From JAGNZR01 sp051656905 (GTDB taxonomy: Bacteria; Fusobacteriota; Fusobacteriia; Fusobacteriales; Fusobacteriaceae), in assembly GCA_051656905.1 (NCBI GenBank), contig JBOFJQ010000028.1, forward strand, positions 48,444 to 112,443: a DNA stretch of 64,000 nucleotides. Direction: 5' to 3'. The position numbers were made by a program, and so were the translations under genes. The notes under the pieces were generated by a model. That model had not been told where the DNA came from. It was given only the letters and a program-made list of their open reading frames with translations, and ran no database searches. This document shows, piece after piece, positions 9,518-18,359 of the stretch. Every line of letters begins with the position of its first letter. The stretch's first letter is position 1.

Positions 9518-9761
9518 CAGAGTTTTTACTTATGTTAACGTAAGAATACATTATTTTTTATTTAAAGTCAATTTTTTTTATTAATTTTTTATATATTTTT
9601 TAATTTAAAAATATATTTAATTAATAAAAACTATCATTTCTTAAGCTTTTTACTCATTTTTATTTTGTTTTATTTTTTTATTATTTTTTTTATTTATACA
9701 AAAAACAAAAAATTAATAGTATAATTAATTTAGAATAACTATATTTTCATTTGGAGGAAAA

Positions 9762-10751
9762 ATGAGTATTACACTTAAAATAATAGCAAAAGAATTAAAT
9801 CTTTCTTTTACTACAGTTTCTAGAGCTTTAAGAGATGATCCAAAAATAAAACTTGAAACTAGAGAAATAATTAAAAGAAAAGCATCTGAGCTTAACTATA
9901 CTCCTAACTCTATTGCAAAAGAACTTGTTACAAAAAAAACTAACTCTATTGGACTCATTGTCCCAGATATAACAGAACCTTTTATTAGTGAACTGGCAAA
10001 GGAACTGGGTATTGAAGCGAAAAACAATGGTTTAACTCTATATCTATGCAATACAAACTGGGATTCTGATGCTAGTCAAAAATTTTTTAATACTCTTGTT
10101 GCTAAACAAGTTGATGGAATTCTTATTCTTCCAACATTTAACGAAGCTGACTTTATCAACTCAGAAGCTCATAAAGAGCTTAAAATTATCTTAGTCGGTT
10201 CCAGTATAAAAAATTCTAATGTTAAAATTTTTCAATGTGACAATTCAAAAGGGATAGAACTTGCAATGAATGAACTGGTCAAAAAAAATAAAAGAAAAAT
10301 AGCTTACTTAGGAGGAAATACAGGTCTACTAGCTAATGAAGAGCGTTTTTTAGCTTATAAAAACTACTTATTAAAAAATAATTTAGAGTATTGTGATTCA
10401 AGAATTGTTAACTTAAATAACAAAGATATCTCTCTTAGTGGTTATAACTCTGTAGATACTCTTTTAAAACAAACAAATGATTTTGACTCTATAATTTGCT
10501 TCAATGATTTAGTAGCATTAGGAGCAATCCAACGTCTAACTGAACTTGGAATTTCTATACCAAAAGATGTTGCTGTTATTGGATTTGATGATATTAAATT
10601 CTCAAAATTAGTAGGAATAAAACTAACAACACTTAAGCAACCTATAAAAAAAATGGCAGAAGATTGTATAAAATACTTTAAAAGTAACTCTTCAAACTTA
10701 AACTCAGTATCTCTTTATACTCCTGATCTTATAGTGAGAGAAACAACCTAG
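9762..10751 (+). CDS. LacI-family transcriptional regulator, probable inositol repressor
   Basis: This 329-residue protein has the LacI helix-turn-helix at residues 3-24 (TLKIIAKELNLSFTTVSRAL), the hinge-helix region ending near residue 58 (YTPNSIAKELVTKKT), and a periplasmic-binding-like effector domain (SIGLIVPDI to the end). The start ATG follows TTTGGAGG. It is placed between the iolB operon and a second inositol dehydrogenase, and identical operator cores flank both promoters, so it most likely represses both and is released by an inositol-derived effector. It differs from the DeoR-type IolR of Bacillus, so the symbol iolR is not given. Confidence 0.9.
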   Translation: MSITLKIIAKELNLSFTTVSRALRDDPKIKLETREIIKRKASELNYTPNSIAKELVTKKTNSIGLIVPDITEPFISELAKELGIEAKNNGLTLYLCNTNWDSDASQKFFNTLVAKQVDGILILPTFNEADFINSEAHKELKIILVGSSIKNSNVKIFQCDNSKGIELAMNELVKKNKRKIAYLGGNTGLLANEERFLAYKNYLLKNNLEYCDSRIVNLNNKDISLSGYNSVDTLLKQTNDFDSIICFNDLVALGAIQRLTELGISIPKDVAVIGFDDIKFSKLVGIKLTTLKQPIKKMAEDCIKYFKSNSSNLNSVSLYTPDLIVRETT

Positions 10752-10831
10752 ACTAAATATAACTCTAAAGATTATGTATTAATAAATAGTTAATTAAAAT
10801 AATTGATATTTTTTAATACATAAAATTTTAT

Positions 10832-10861
10832 TTGACTTTTTAAAACGTTTTAAAGTATACT
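10832..10861 (+). promoter_or_regulatory. promoter of the second inositol dehydrogenase gene with embedded LacI-type operator
   Basis: A -35 hexamer TTGACT (10832-10837) and a -10 hexamer TATACT (10856-10861) are separated by 18 bp. The palindrome TTTAAAACGTTTTAAA at 10839-10854 fills the spacer, so a bound repressor would directly block RNA polymerase. The same core lies upstream of iolB. Confidence 0.8.
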
Positions 10862-10909
10862 TCATTTAAGTTTAACATAATATTATGTATAAAATTTAAA
10901 GGAGGAATT

Positions 10910-11926
10910 ATGAATAAAATTAGATTTGGAATTATAGGTTTAGGAAGACTAGGCATACAACACGCTAAAAATATCGCTACTAAAATACCTAACGCTGAAC
11001 TTATTGCTATTTGCTCCATTGATGAAAATACTATGAGTGTTTTTAAAAAACAATATAATATAAAATACTCTTACACTAATTTTGAAGATATGCTCTTGAA
11101 TAAAGAGATTGATGCTCTTTTTATTTGTTCGCCTTCTGGAATGCACTGCGACCAAATAAAAAAAGGTTTAGAATCAGGTTTTCATATTTTTTCAGAAAAA
11201 CCATTGGGAACTACACTTGAGGAGTGTGAACTTGCTGTTCAGTCTGTAGAAAAATATCCAAATCAAGTATTTATGCTAGGATTTATGAGACGTTATGATG
11301 AATCTTATATGTATGCAAAGAAAATGATTTCATCAGGAGAGATTGGTGCTCCTATTTTATTTAGAGGATACAGTCAAGATCCAGAAAGTGCTATTGATGG
11401 AGCTATTGCTTATGCAGGACATTCTGGTGGAGAATTTATAGATATGGCTGTTCATGATATTGACCTTGCTAGATGGCTACTTGATTCTGAGCCTATTGAA
11501 ACTTGGGCTATTGGTGGCTGTTATGCTCATCCTGAATTTGCAAAATATAATGATGGAGACAATGTTTCAGCTCTATTAAAATTCGCAAATAGCTCTATGG
11601 GATTTATTTTTGCAGGGAGAACTGCTCCTCATGGCTATAATGTCGAAACAGAAATTATTGGTACAAAGGGAATTTTAAGAATTGCTTCTGTCCCTCAAAA
11701 AAATCTTGTTGAAATATTAGATAATTCTGGAGTTAGAAAAGAATGTTCACAAAATTTTTTAGAAAGATTTGAAACAGCATATTTAAATGAGGTTCAAGAA
11801 TTTGTAAATTGTATATTTGAAAAAAGAAAGCCTGAAGTATCTGTATATGATGGTTTAAAAGCAACAAAAATAGCATATGCATGTAAAAAATCTTTTGAAG
11901 AAAAAATTCTAGTAAAAATAGATTAA
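10910..11926 (+). CDS. inositol 2-dehydrogenase-like oxidoreductase (second copy)
   Basis: The 338-residue Gfo/Idh/MocA protein has GLGRLG at residues 10-15, an EKP motif near 97 and the catalytic AVHDIDLARWL segment. It is only a distant relative of IolG at 1131-2144, so it is probably not a recent duplicate and may act on another isomer such as scyllo- or chiro-inositol. The start follows GGAGG. It has its own promoter with an operator in the spacer, and ends at a bidirectional terminator. The myo-inositol assignment is family-level only. Confidence 0.85.
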   Translation: MNKIRFGIIGLGRLGIQHAKNIATKIPNAELIAICSIDENTMSVFKKQYNIKYSYTNFEDMLLNKEIDALFICSPSGMHCDQIKKGLESGFHIFSEKPLGTTLEECELAVQSVEKYPNQVFMLGFMRRYDESYMYAKKMISSGEIGAPILFRGYSQDPESAIDGAIAYAGHSGGEFIDMAVHDIDLARWLLDSEPIETWAIGGCYAHPEFAKYNDGDNVSALLKFANSSMGFIFAGRTAPHGYNVETEIIGTKGILRIASVPQKNLVEILDNSGVRKECSQNFLERFETAYLNEVQEFVNCIFEKRKPEVSVYDGLKATKIAYACKKSFEEKILVKID

Positions 11927-11970
11927 GTTTTCTTTAAAGCCTATAAAATCTGTAGTATCCTAATATATAA

Positions 11971-12007
11971 AAAATGGGTAATAACGTTTTTAGTTATTAC
12001 CCATTTT
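11971..12007. terminator. bidirectional terminator between the iolG-like gene and the cystine symporter gene
   Basis: A perfect 15-bp inverted repeat (AAAATGGGTAATAAC and its complement) with a 7-nt loop lies between two convergent genes. The arms end in A and T tracts, so it can act as an intrinsic terminator in both directions. Confidence 0.85.
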
Positions 12008-12045
12008 AATTATTTTATTTTATTATTTAAAACTATTTTAAATAA

Positions 12046-13416
12046 CTACTCTTTAATATCATCAGATGCATAAATTTCTGTATTTAATTCACCTAAATTT
12101 TTTGCTGTTACTATTCCTGCTGTCATAGATCCACTAACGTTAAGAGCTGTTCTTCCCATATCAATAAGAGGTTCAATAGCTATTAAAAGTCCTACAAGAC
12201 CTACTGGAAGATTCATTGATGAAAGAACTATTAATGCTGCAAATGTAGCTCCCCCTCCAACTCCTGCAACACCAAAAGATGATACAGCAATTATAATTAT
12301 TAATTGAATTAAGAATCCTGGATTAAGTGGATTAATTCCTACAGTTGGAGCAATCATAACTGCCACCATTGCAGGATAAATTGCCGCACATCCATTTTGT
12401 CCAATTGATGACCCTAAAGATGCTGATAAATTTGCTATCCCTTCAGGTACTCCTAATTTATCAACTTGAGCTTCAACATTAAGTGGAATACTTCCAGCAC
12501 TTGTTCTTGATGTGAATGCAAATGTTAATACTGGTAAACTTTTCTTAATATATTGAACTGGTGATAATCCTTTAAAAGCGATTAATAATAAGTGAACACC
12601 AAATGTTAAAAGTATTGCTACATAAGATGCTACAACAAATTTTCCAAGTTTTAATATTTCCAATACATTTGAAGTTGCTATAACTTTTGTCATAAGAGCT
12701 AATACACCGTAAGGAGTAAGTCTTAATACAAGAGTAACTACTCTCATTACTACATCATGGAAAGCATTTACTATATCTTTAAATACTTCAAATGACTTTG
12801 GCTTTTTCTTTTGAATTCCTAAAGCTGAAATTCCTGTAAAAGCAGAGAACACAACAACTGCTATAGTTGATGAACTTCTTGCTCCTGTCATATCAAGGAA
12901 AGGATTATCAGGAATCATTTCTACAAACTTACTGATGAAAGATGCTACATTTGCCTCTCCTAATTTCCCTTCAAGGTAAGCAGCACGTGCTGTCTCTTGA
13001 GCTCCAAGTTGTAAACCTTCTGCTGTTAACCCAAATCCTATAGCTGCAAAGGCTCCAATGATAGCTGCAACAACTGATGTTCCTATTAAAACTCCAATTA
13101 CATGCCCACTCATCTTTCCTAAAGATTTTCCATCTTTTAAATTAATTATTGAAGATGTTATAGAAACCATTATTAAAGGCATAACAATCATCTTTAATAA
13201 TCTTACATATCCATTTCCAACTACATTAATATATGGTAATGCTCCCTTAACCGCTGGGTCATCTATTCCATAAACCATTTGTAAAAATATTCCAAAAAGA
13301 ACAGCCATTCCTAAAGCTATAAATACTCTCTTAGAAAAACTAACAAATTTTTGTTGCATATTATATAAAATACCTAATAATACCAACATTATTATTACGA
13401 TAATAATAATATTCAT
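12046..13416 (-). CDS. tcyP: L-cystine / dicarboxylate-type symporter (TcyP-like)
   Basis: The 456-residue membrane protein belongs to the sodium:dicarboxylate symporter family. Its N-terminus (a lone helix, then YNMQQKFVSFSKRVFIALGMAVLFG and YVRLLKMIVMPLIMVSI) is the arrangement found in TcyP/YdjN cystine transporters, and the re-entrant loop segment SRTSAGSIPLNVEAQVDKLGV and the later GVAGVGGGATFAAL match that branch. About eight to nine membrane helices are visible. It imports L-cystine or a related amino acid across the inner membrane. It is monocistronic, converging on the iolG-like gene. A glutamate/aspartate carrier is a less likely alternative. Confidence 0.83.
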   Translation of the reverse strand: MNIIIIVIIMLVLLGILYNMQQKFVSFSKRVFIALGMAVLFGIFLQMVYGIDDPAVKGALPYINVVGNGYVRLLKMIVMPLIMVSITSSIINLKDGKSLGKMSGHVIGVLIGTSVVAAIIGAFAAIGFGLTAEGLQLGAQETARAAYLEGKLGEANVASFISKFVEMIPDNPFLDMTGARSSSTIAVVVFSAFTGISALGIQKKKPKSFEVFKDIVNAFHDVVMRVVTLVLRLTPYGVLALMTKVIATSNVLEILKLGKFVVASYVAILLTFGVHLLLIAFKGLSPVQYIKKSLPVLTFAFTSRTSAGSIPLNVEAQVDKLGVPEGIANLSASLGSSIGQNGCAAIYPAMVAVMIAPTVGINPLNPGFLIQLIIIIAVSSFGVAGVGGGATFAALIVLSSMNLPVGLVGLLIAIEPLIDMGRTALNVSGSMTAGIVTAKNLGELNTEIYASDDIKE

Positions 13417-13624
13417 AACAAAATTCCCCCTCTTATTTTCTTAATTTTTTAAATTATAAGATAAATTATAATTTAATTTTTTCATTTACTAGAGTCCCCT
13501 TATTTATGACCCCACTCCCTTTTATTATATATAAAAAAACAATTAAAAGCAAACTAATTTTATGATTTTATTACAAAAATGCTTCTATTACAACATAATA
13601 TTTATTAAATTTTTATTTTTTTTA

Positions 13625-13671
13625 ATTAAAAAAAAAGATTTAAAACTCAGATTAACCAAGTCTTAAATCTT
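13625..13671 (-). terminator. intrinsic terminator downstream of metK
   Basis: On the minus strand AAGATTTAA pairs with TTAAATCTT across a 19-nt loop and is followed by a run of T residues. It lies about 20 bp after the metK stop. Confidence 0.8.
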
Positions 13672-13690
13672 CTTACTTAACTAATTACGA

Positions 13691-14845
13691 TTATCCTTTA
13701 AAGTGATCTTGTAAAATAGTAACTTTATCTAATCTTTCCCATGGTAAATCTAAATCTGTTCTACCAATATGTCCAAAAGCTGCTAAATCTTGATATTTAA
13801 AATTACATTCTCTTAATTCTAAATCTCTCTCTATTCCTCTTGGTGATAAATCGAAATATTTTTGAACTGCATTTGCAAGTTCTATTTCACAAATTGCTCC
13901 AGTTCCAAATGTATCTACTTTAACAGATGTTGGGTGAGCAACTCCTATAGCATAAGATAACTGAACTTCACATTTAGTTGCAAGTTTAGCTCCTACTATA
14001 TTTTTAGCAACCCATCTTGCAGCATAAGCAGCTGATCTGTCAACTTTAGAAGGGTCTTTTCCAGAGAAAGCTCCTCCACCATGTCTAAAGAATCCTCCAT
14101 AAGTATCTACTATTATTTTTCTTCCTGTTAATCCTGTATCTCCATGTGGACCTCCAATAACAAATCTTCCTGTTGGATTTATATGGAAATTCTTAACAGT
14201 TTCTGTAGATAAATTATATCTTTCTAAAACTGGTTTTATTACTAACTCTTTAATTTCAGCATGAATTTGCTCTTGAGTTACTTCTGGATTATGTTGAATA
14301 GAAACTACTACTGTATCTACGTGGTCAACTGTTCCATCTTGTCTATATGCAAGTGTTACTTGAGACTTAGCATCTGGTCTTGCCCATGATAAAACTCCAC
14401 TTCTTGTTAATTTTGTTGATAGTACCATAATTTCTCTAGCTAAAACTAATGCAAGTGGCATTAATTCAGGAGTTTCATTTACTGCTCCTCCAAACATAAT
14501 TCCTTGGTCTCCAGCTCCACCTGTGTCAACTCCCATAGCGATATCTGGTGATTGAGAATGGATTGCATTTAAAACTCCACAATCAGAATCAAATCCCATT
14601 CCTTGTCTGTATCCTATCTCTTCTATTTTCTTTCTTACTATATCTTGAATATCTATATATGTAGTAGTTGTAATCTCTCCACCAACTATAACTTGACCTG
14701 TAGTACAAAATACCTCACAAGCTACTCTAGATTTTGAATCATTCTCTAAACATGCGTCTAAAACTGAATCTGATATTTGATCTGCTATTTTATCTGGGTG
14801 TCCTGGTGATACACATTCAGATGTAAAATAAATTAAATTTTCCAT
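13691..14845 (-). CDS. metK: S-adenosylmethionine synthetase
   Basis: This 384-residue protein makes S-adenosylmethionine from ATP and methionine. The family motifs are clear: GHPDKIADQISD near residue 16, GAGDQGIMFG near 115-125, and GGGAFSGKDPSKVDRSAAY near 255-275. The start ATG follows GGAGG. Transcription is controlled upstream by a SAM-I riboswitch, which closes the feedback loop between product and enzyme. The gene stands alone, with a terminator after it. Confidence 0.98.
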   Translation of the reverse strand: MENLIYFTSECVSPGHPDKIADQISDSVLDACLENDSKSRVACEVFCTTGQVIVGGEITTTTYIDIQDIVRKKIEEIGYRQGMGFDSDCGVLNAIHSQSPDIAMGVDTGGAGDQGIMFGGAVNETPELMPLALVLAREIMVLSTKLTRSGVLSWARPDAKSQVTLAYRQDGTVDHVDTVVVSIQHNPEVTQEQIHAEIKELVIKPVLERYNLSTETVKNFHINPTGRFVIGGPHGDTGLTGRKIIVDTYGGFFRHGGGAFSGKDPSKVDRSAAYAARWVAKNIVGAKLATKCEVQLSYAIGVAHPTSVKVDTFGTGAICEIELANAVQKYFDLSPRGIERDLELRECNFKYQDLAAFGHIGRTDLDLPWERLDKVTILQDHFKG

Positions 14846-14860
14846 AATTATTTCCTCCTA

Positions 14861-14891
14861 ATATTTTATATTTTATATTTTATATTTTATA
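14861..14891. repeat. short 7-bp tandem repeat in the metK leader
   Basis: About 4.4 perfect copies of ATATTTT stand between the riboswitch terminator and the metK ribosome binding site. Nothing indicates a function; it is a possible slippage site that would alter the distance from terminator to gene. Confidence 0.75.
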
Positions 14892-14892
14892 A

Positions 14893-14930
14893 AAAAATAA
14901 GCCCTTTCATCTATTAAATGAAAGGGCTTT
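14893..14930 (-). terminator. terminator of the metK SAM-I riboswitch
   Basis: On the minus strand AAAGCCCTTTCAT pairs with ATGAAAGGGCTT through a short loop and is followed by ATTTTTTT. It directly follows the aptamer, so SAM binding would allow it to form and switch metK off. Confidence 0.9.
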
Positions 14931-14931
14931 A

Positions 14932-15047
14932 AGTCTAAGCTTATTTGATCCTTCCATCTAACGGGAGTTAGCACCACACTTTAAAGTAGGTTGCTGAGAT
15001 GTCAACGGGCCAGTCCCTCAATCTCTCTTGATGGTTTTATTTTTATC
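14932..15047 (-). ncRNA. SAM-I (S-box) riboswitch controlling metK
   Basis: Read on the minus strand, the conserved S-box elements occur in order: ATCAAGAGAG, GAGGGACTGGCCC, CTCAGCAACC, GGTGCTAACTCC and GGAAGGAT. This core is diagnostic for the class. I could not draw a fully canonical P1 helix. The promoter places the transcript start at about 15046, and a terminator follows the aptamer. Confidence 0.93.
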
Positions 15048-15052
15048 AATTA

Positions 15053-15082
15053 ATTATATAATATATTTACAACTATTGTCAA
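15053..15082 (-). promoter_or_regulatory. metK promoter
   Basis: On the minus strand TTGACA (15082-15077) and TATAAT (15058-15053) are 18 bp apart, a near-consensus housekeeping promoter. The expected start point lies at the 5' edge of the riboswitch. Confidence 0.8.
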
Positions 15083-15152
15083 TGTTTATTCTTTAATATT
15101 TTCTTATTTTTTAATTTAATATTATCTTATTTTAATTTTGTTATAGTTTAAC

Positions 15153-18100
15153 TTAAATTTTACTTATGTCAAATACATTTATATTTTTAGCAGATTCTCC
15201 ACTCTTCTCAATTTTTATAATTGCTTTTAAAGTATCTAGAGATGTTAATACATTTACTCCATACTCTATAGCTGTTCTTCTTATTTTAAATCCATCTCTT
15301 TGAGAATCATTTGCTTTAGTTGGTGTATTTATAAGTATATCTATTTTCTTATTTTTTAAAATATCATATATATTTGGTGATTCTTCATTTAATTTTCCAA
15401 CAACAGTACTTTCAATTCCATTCTCTTTTAAAAATTCTGATGTCCCTTTTGTTGCATAAAGTTTCCCACCTAATTCATTTATATCTTTTGCCATAGGTAA
15501 AAACTCATCTTTATCTTTATCCCTAATTGTTAAAAGAATTGACTTATCTTTAATTTTTACCCCTCTACCTGCTGCAAGTAATCCTTTATAAATTGCTTCA
15601 TCAACCGTTGTTCCCACACCTAATACCTCTCCTGTAGATCTCATCTCAGGTCCTAAAGATACTTCTACACTTCCTAATTTTTCAGTTGAGAACACAGGCA
15701 CTTTTACAGCAATTATATTAGGTTTCTTATATAATCCTACTCCATATCCTATATCTTTTAATTTTTCACCAAGTATTACTCTTGTAGCTATATCAATTAC
15801 AGGCAGTGTTGAAACTTTTGATATATACGGAACTGTTCTTGATGAACGAGGATTTACTTCTATTACATACAACTCTTTTTCATAGGCTATAAATTGAATA
15901 TTCATCATCCCTTTAACCTCTAATTGCTTAGATAATTTTTTAGAAATCTCTAATATTTTTTCCTCTGTTCCTTGATATAAGTTTTGTGCTGGATAGATTG
16001 TTATAGAATCTCCTGAGTGGACCCCTGCTCTTTCTAAATGCTCCATTACTCCTGGAATTAGTACATCATCCCCATCACAAATTGCATCTATTTCTATCTC
16101 AATTCCATTTAAATATTTATCAATTAATACAGGTGTTTCGCTATCTCTTATGAAAGAAGCTGATAAGTAATTTACTAAGCTAAGTTCATTATGGCATATC
16201 TCCATTCCTTGACCACCAAGTACATATGAAGGTCTTACTAAAACTGGATATTCTAATTCTGCTGCAATTTTCTTTCCTGCTCCTACATCTCTTACAGCTT
16301 TACCTTTAGGTCTTTTAACATCTAATTTTTCCATCATATCTTCAAATCTTTCTCTATCCTCAGCTTCATCTATTTTATCTGCTGAAGTTCCTAATATCTT
16401 TACACCTCTTTTGTGTAAATCCTTAGCTAATTTTATTGCTGTTTGTCCTCCGAATTGAAGTATTACTCCTTCTGGATTCTCTTTTTCTATTATATTCATA
16501 ACATCTTCTGTTACTAAAGGTTCAAAGTATAATTTATCTCCAGTTGAATAATCTGTCGATACTGTTTCTGGGTTATTATTTATAATAATACTTTCTATCC
16601 CTAATTTTTTCAAACATTTGATTGAGTGTACAGTACAGTAATCAAACTCTATTCCTTGACCTATTCTTATTGGTCCCGATCCTATAACTATAACTTTTCT
16701 TCTATCATTTACTGTCACTTCATCAAATTGATCATAAGTTGAATAAAAATATGATGTTTTCGCTGCAAATTCTCCTGCACAAGTATCTACCATTTTATAA
16801 ACAGGTTTTATCCCATACTCTTTTCTTTTTGCACAAATATCCTCTTCAGCTACTGACATAAGTTCAGCTATCCCTTTATCTGAGAATCCTTTTTTCTTTA
16901 GATTACGAAGTTTTTTCTCCGTTAAATCTCCAAAAGACATTCTTTTTAACTCTTCTTGCTGATTAACTATCCATTCAATTTTTTCCATGAAAAACTTGTC
17001 AATTCCAGTTATTCTTTGTAATTTTTCCTTTACATAACCTCTTTTTAACATCTCTGCCACTATGAATATTCTCTCATCATCTGGCTTTACAACTTGTTCT
17101 TTTAACTCTTCTATTGTAAGAAGTGCAACAGCTGGGTGCTCTAAGTTATATCTTCCTATCTCTAAAGATCTAACCCCTTTTAAAAATGCCGCTTCAAAAT
17201 TATTCCCAATTGCCATTATTTCACCAGTTGCCATCATTTTTGTTCCAAGATGTCTATTTGCCTTTGTAAATTTATCAAAAGGCCACTTTGGTATTTTTAC
17301 AACTACATAATCCAGGGCTGGCTCAAAACACGCATAACTATTCCCTGTAACTTCATTTATTATCTCGTCTAATTGATATCCTAAAGCTATTTTTGAAGCT
17401 ACTCTTGCAATTGGATATCCTGTTGCTTTTGAAGCTAGAGCTGAGGATCTTGAAACTCTAGGATTAATCTCTATTATTGCATATTCAAATGATTTTGGAT
17501 TAAGAGCAAATTGTACATTACATCCTCCTACTACTCCTATTTCATTTATTATGTTTATTGAAGATGTTCTTAACATTTGATACTCTTTATCTGATAATGT
17601 TTGAGATGGTGCTACAACTATCGAATCCCCTGTATGTACTCCAACTGGGTCTATATTTTCCATATTACATATTGTTATGCAGTTACCATTAGAATCTCTA
17701 ACTACCTCATATTCAATCTCTTTCCAACCATAGATTGATTTCTCAACTAGAACTTGCCCTACTCTTGAAAGAGCTAGACCTTTTAATAATATCTCTTCTA
17801 ACTCTTTAGGATCGTGTGCAATTCCACCTCCTGTTCCTCCTAGAGTGTAAGCTGGTCTTACAACTACAGGATAACCCATTTTTGTTGCAACTGTATACCC
17901 ATCCTCTAATTTTTCTACGATATAACTCTCTATTGTAGGTTCGCCTATTTTATTCATAGCCTCTCTAAAAAGTTCTCTATCTTCCCCTCTTTTTATAGAC
18001 TCTATTGGAGTTCCAATTACTCTTACTCCATACTTCTCAAGAACCCCTTTATCATGTAGCTCAACCGCTAAGTTAAGAGCTGTTTGACCTCCCATTCCTG

Positions 18101-18359
18101 CAAGAAGTGAATCTGGTTTCTCTTTCTCTATTATTTTCTCTATATACTCTAAAGTTATTGGTTCTAAATATATTCTGTCTGCAACTGCTGTATCTGTCAT
18201 TATTGAAGCTGGATTTGAGTTTACTAGAACAACTTCAATCCCCTCTTTTTTTAATGTTTCACAAGCTTGTGTTCCTGAGTAATCAAACTCTGCAGCTTGC
18301 CCTATTATGATTGGTCCTGATCCTATTATTAAACATTTTTTTATACTTTTATCTAACAT
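15153..18359 (-). CDS. carB: carbamoyl phosphate synthase large subunit
   Basis: The 1068-residue protein is a full-length CarB, with the two homologous ATP-grasp halves (starting KKCLIIGSGPIIIGQAAEFDYSG and KVIVIGSGPIRIGQGIEFDYC) and a C-terminal MGS-like allosteric domain of about 130 residues. It makes carbamoyl phosphate from bicarbonate, ATP and the ammonia delivered by CarA, for pyrimidines and arginine. Its ATG overlaps the carA stop in TAATG, so the subunits are translationally coupled. Expression depends on passing the attenuator upstream of carA. Confidence 0.98.
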   Translation of the reverse strand: MLDKSIKKCLIIGSGPIIIGQAAEFDYSGTQACETLKKEGIEVVLVNSNPASIMTDTAVADRIYLEPITLEYIEKIIEKEKPDSLLAGMGGQTALNLAVELHDKGVLEKYGVRVIGTPIESIKRGEDRELFREAMNKIGEPTIESYIVEKLEDGYTVATKMGYPVVVRPAYTLGGTGGGIAHDPKELEEILLKGLALSRVGQVLVEKSIYGWKEIEYEVVRDSNGNCITICNMENIDPVGVHTGDSIVVAPSQTLSDKEYQMLRTSSINIINEIGVVGGCNVQFALNPKSFEYAIIEINPRVSRSSALASKATGYPIARVASKIALGYQLDEIINEVTGNSYACFEPALDYVVVKIPKWPFDKFTKANRHLGTKMMATGEIMAIGNNFEAAFLKGVRSLEIGRYNLEHPAVALLTIEELKEQVVKPDDERIFIVAEMLKRGYVKEKLQRITGIDKFFMEKIEWIVNQQEELKRMSFGDLTEKKLRNLKKKGFSDKGIAELMSVAEEDICAKRKEYGIKPVYKMVDTCAGEFAAKTSYFYSTYDQFDEVTVNDRRKVIVIGSGPIRIGQGIEFDYCTVHSIKCLKKLGIESIIINNNPETVSTDYSTGDKLYFEPLVTEDVMNIIEKENPEGVILQFGGQTAIKLAKDLHKRGVKILGTSADKIDEAEDRERFEDMMEKLDVKRPKGKAVRDVGAGKKIAAELEYPVLVRPSYVLGGQGMEICHNELSLVNYLSASFIRDSETPVLIDKYLNGIEIEIDAICDGDDVLIPGVMEHLERAGVHSGDSITIYPAQNLYQGTEEKILEISKKLSKQLEVKGMMNIQFIAYEKELYVIEVNPRSSRTVPYISKVSTLPVIDIATRVILGEKLKDIGYGVGLYKKPNIIAVKVPVFSTEKLGSVEVSLGPEMRSTGEVLGVGTTVDEAIYKGLLAAGRGVKIKDKSILLTIRDKDKDEFLPMAKDINELGGKLYATKGTSEFLKENGIESTVVGKLNEESPNIYDILKNKKIDILINTPTKANDSQRDGFKIRRTAIEYGVNVLTSLDTLKAIIKIEKSGESAKNINVFDISKI

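Larger units (their letters stand above)
9381..9761. other. iolB-lacI divergent intergenic region
   Basis: This 381-bp, extremely AT-rich stretch separates the divergently read iolB operon and the regulator gene. It holds the 20-bp operator-like palindrome at 9392-9411, a second perfect palindrome at 9502-9517, and a near-perfect one at 9529-9544 (CTTATGTTAACGTAAG). A TATAAT at 9720-9725 is a possible -10 for the regulator gene, with no good -35. I see no coding potential. Confidence 0.6.
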
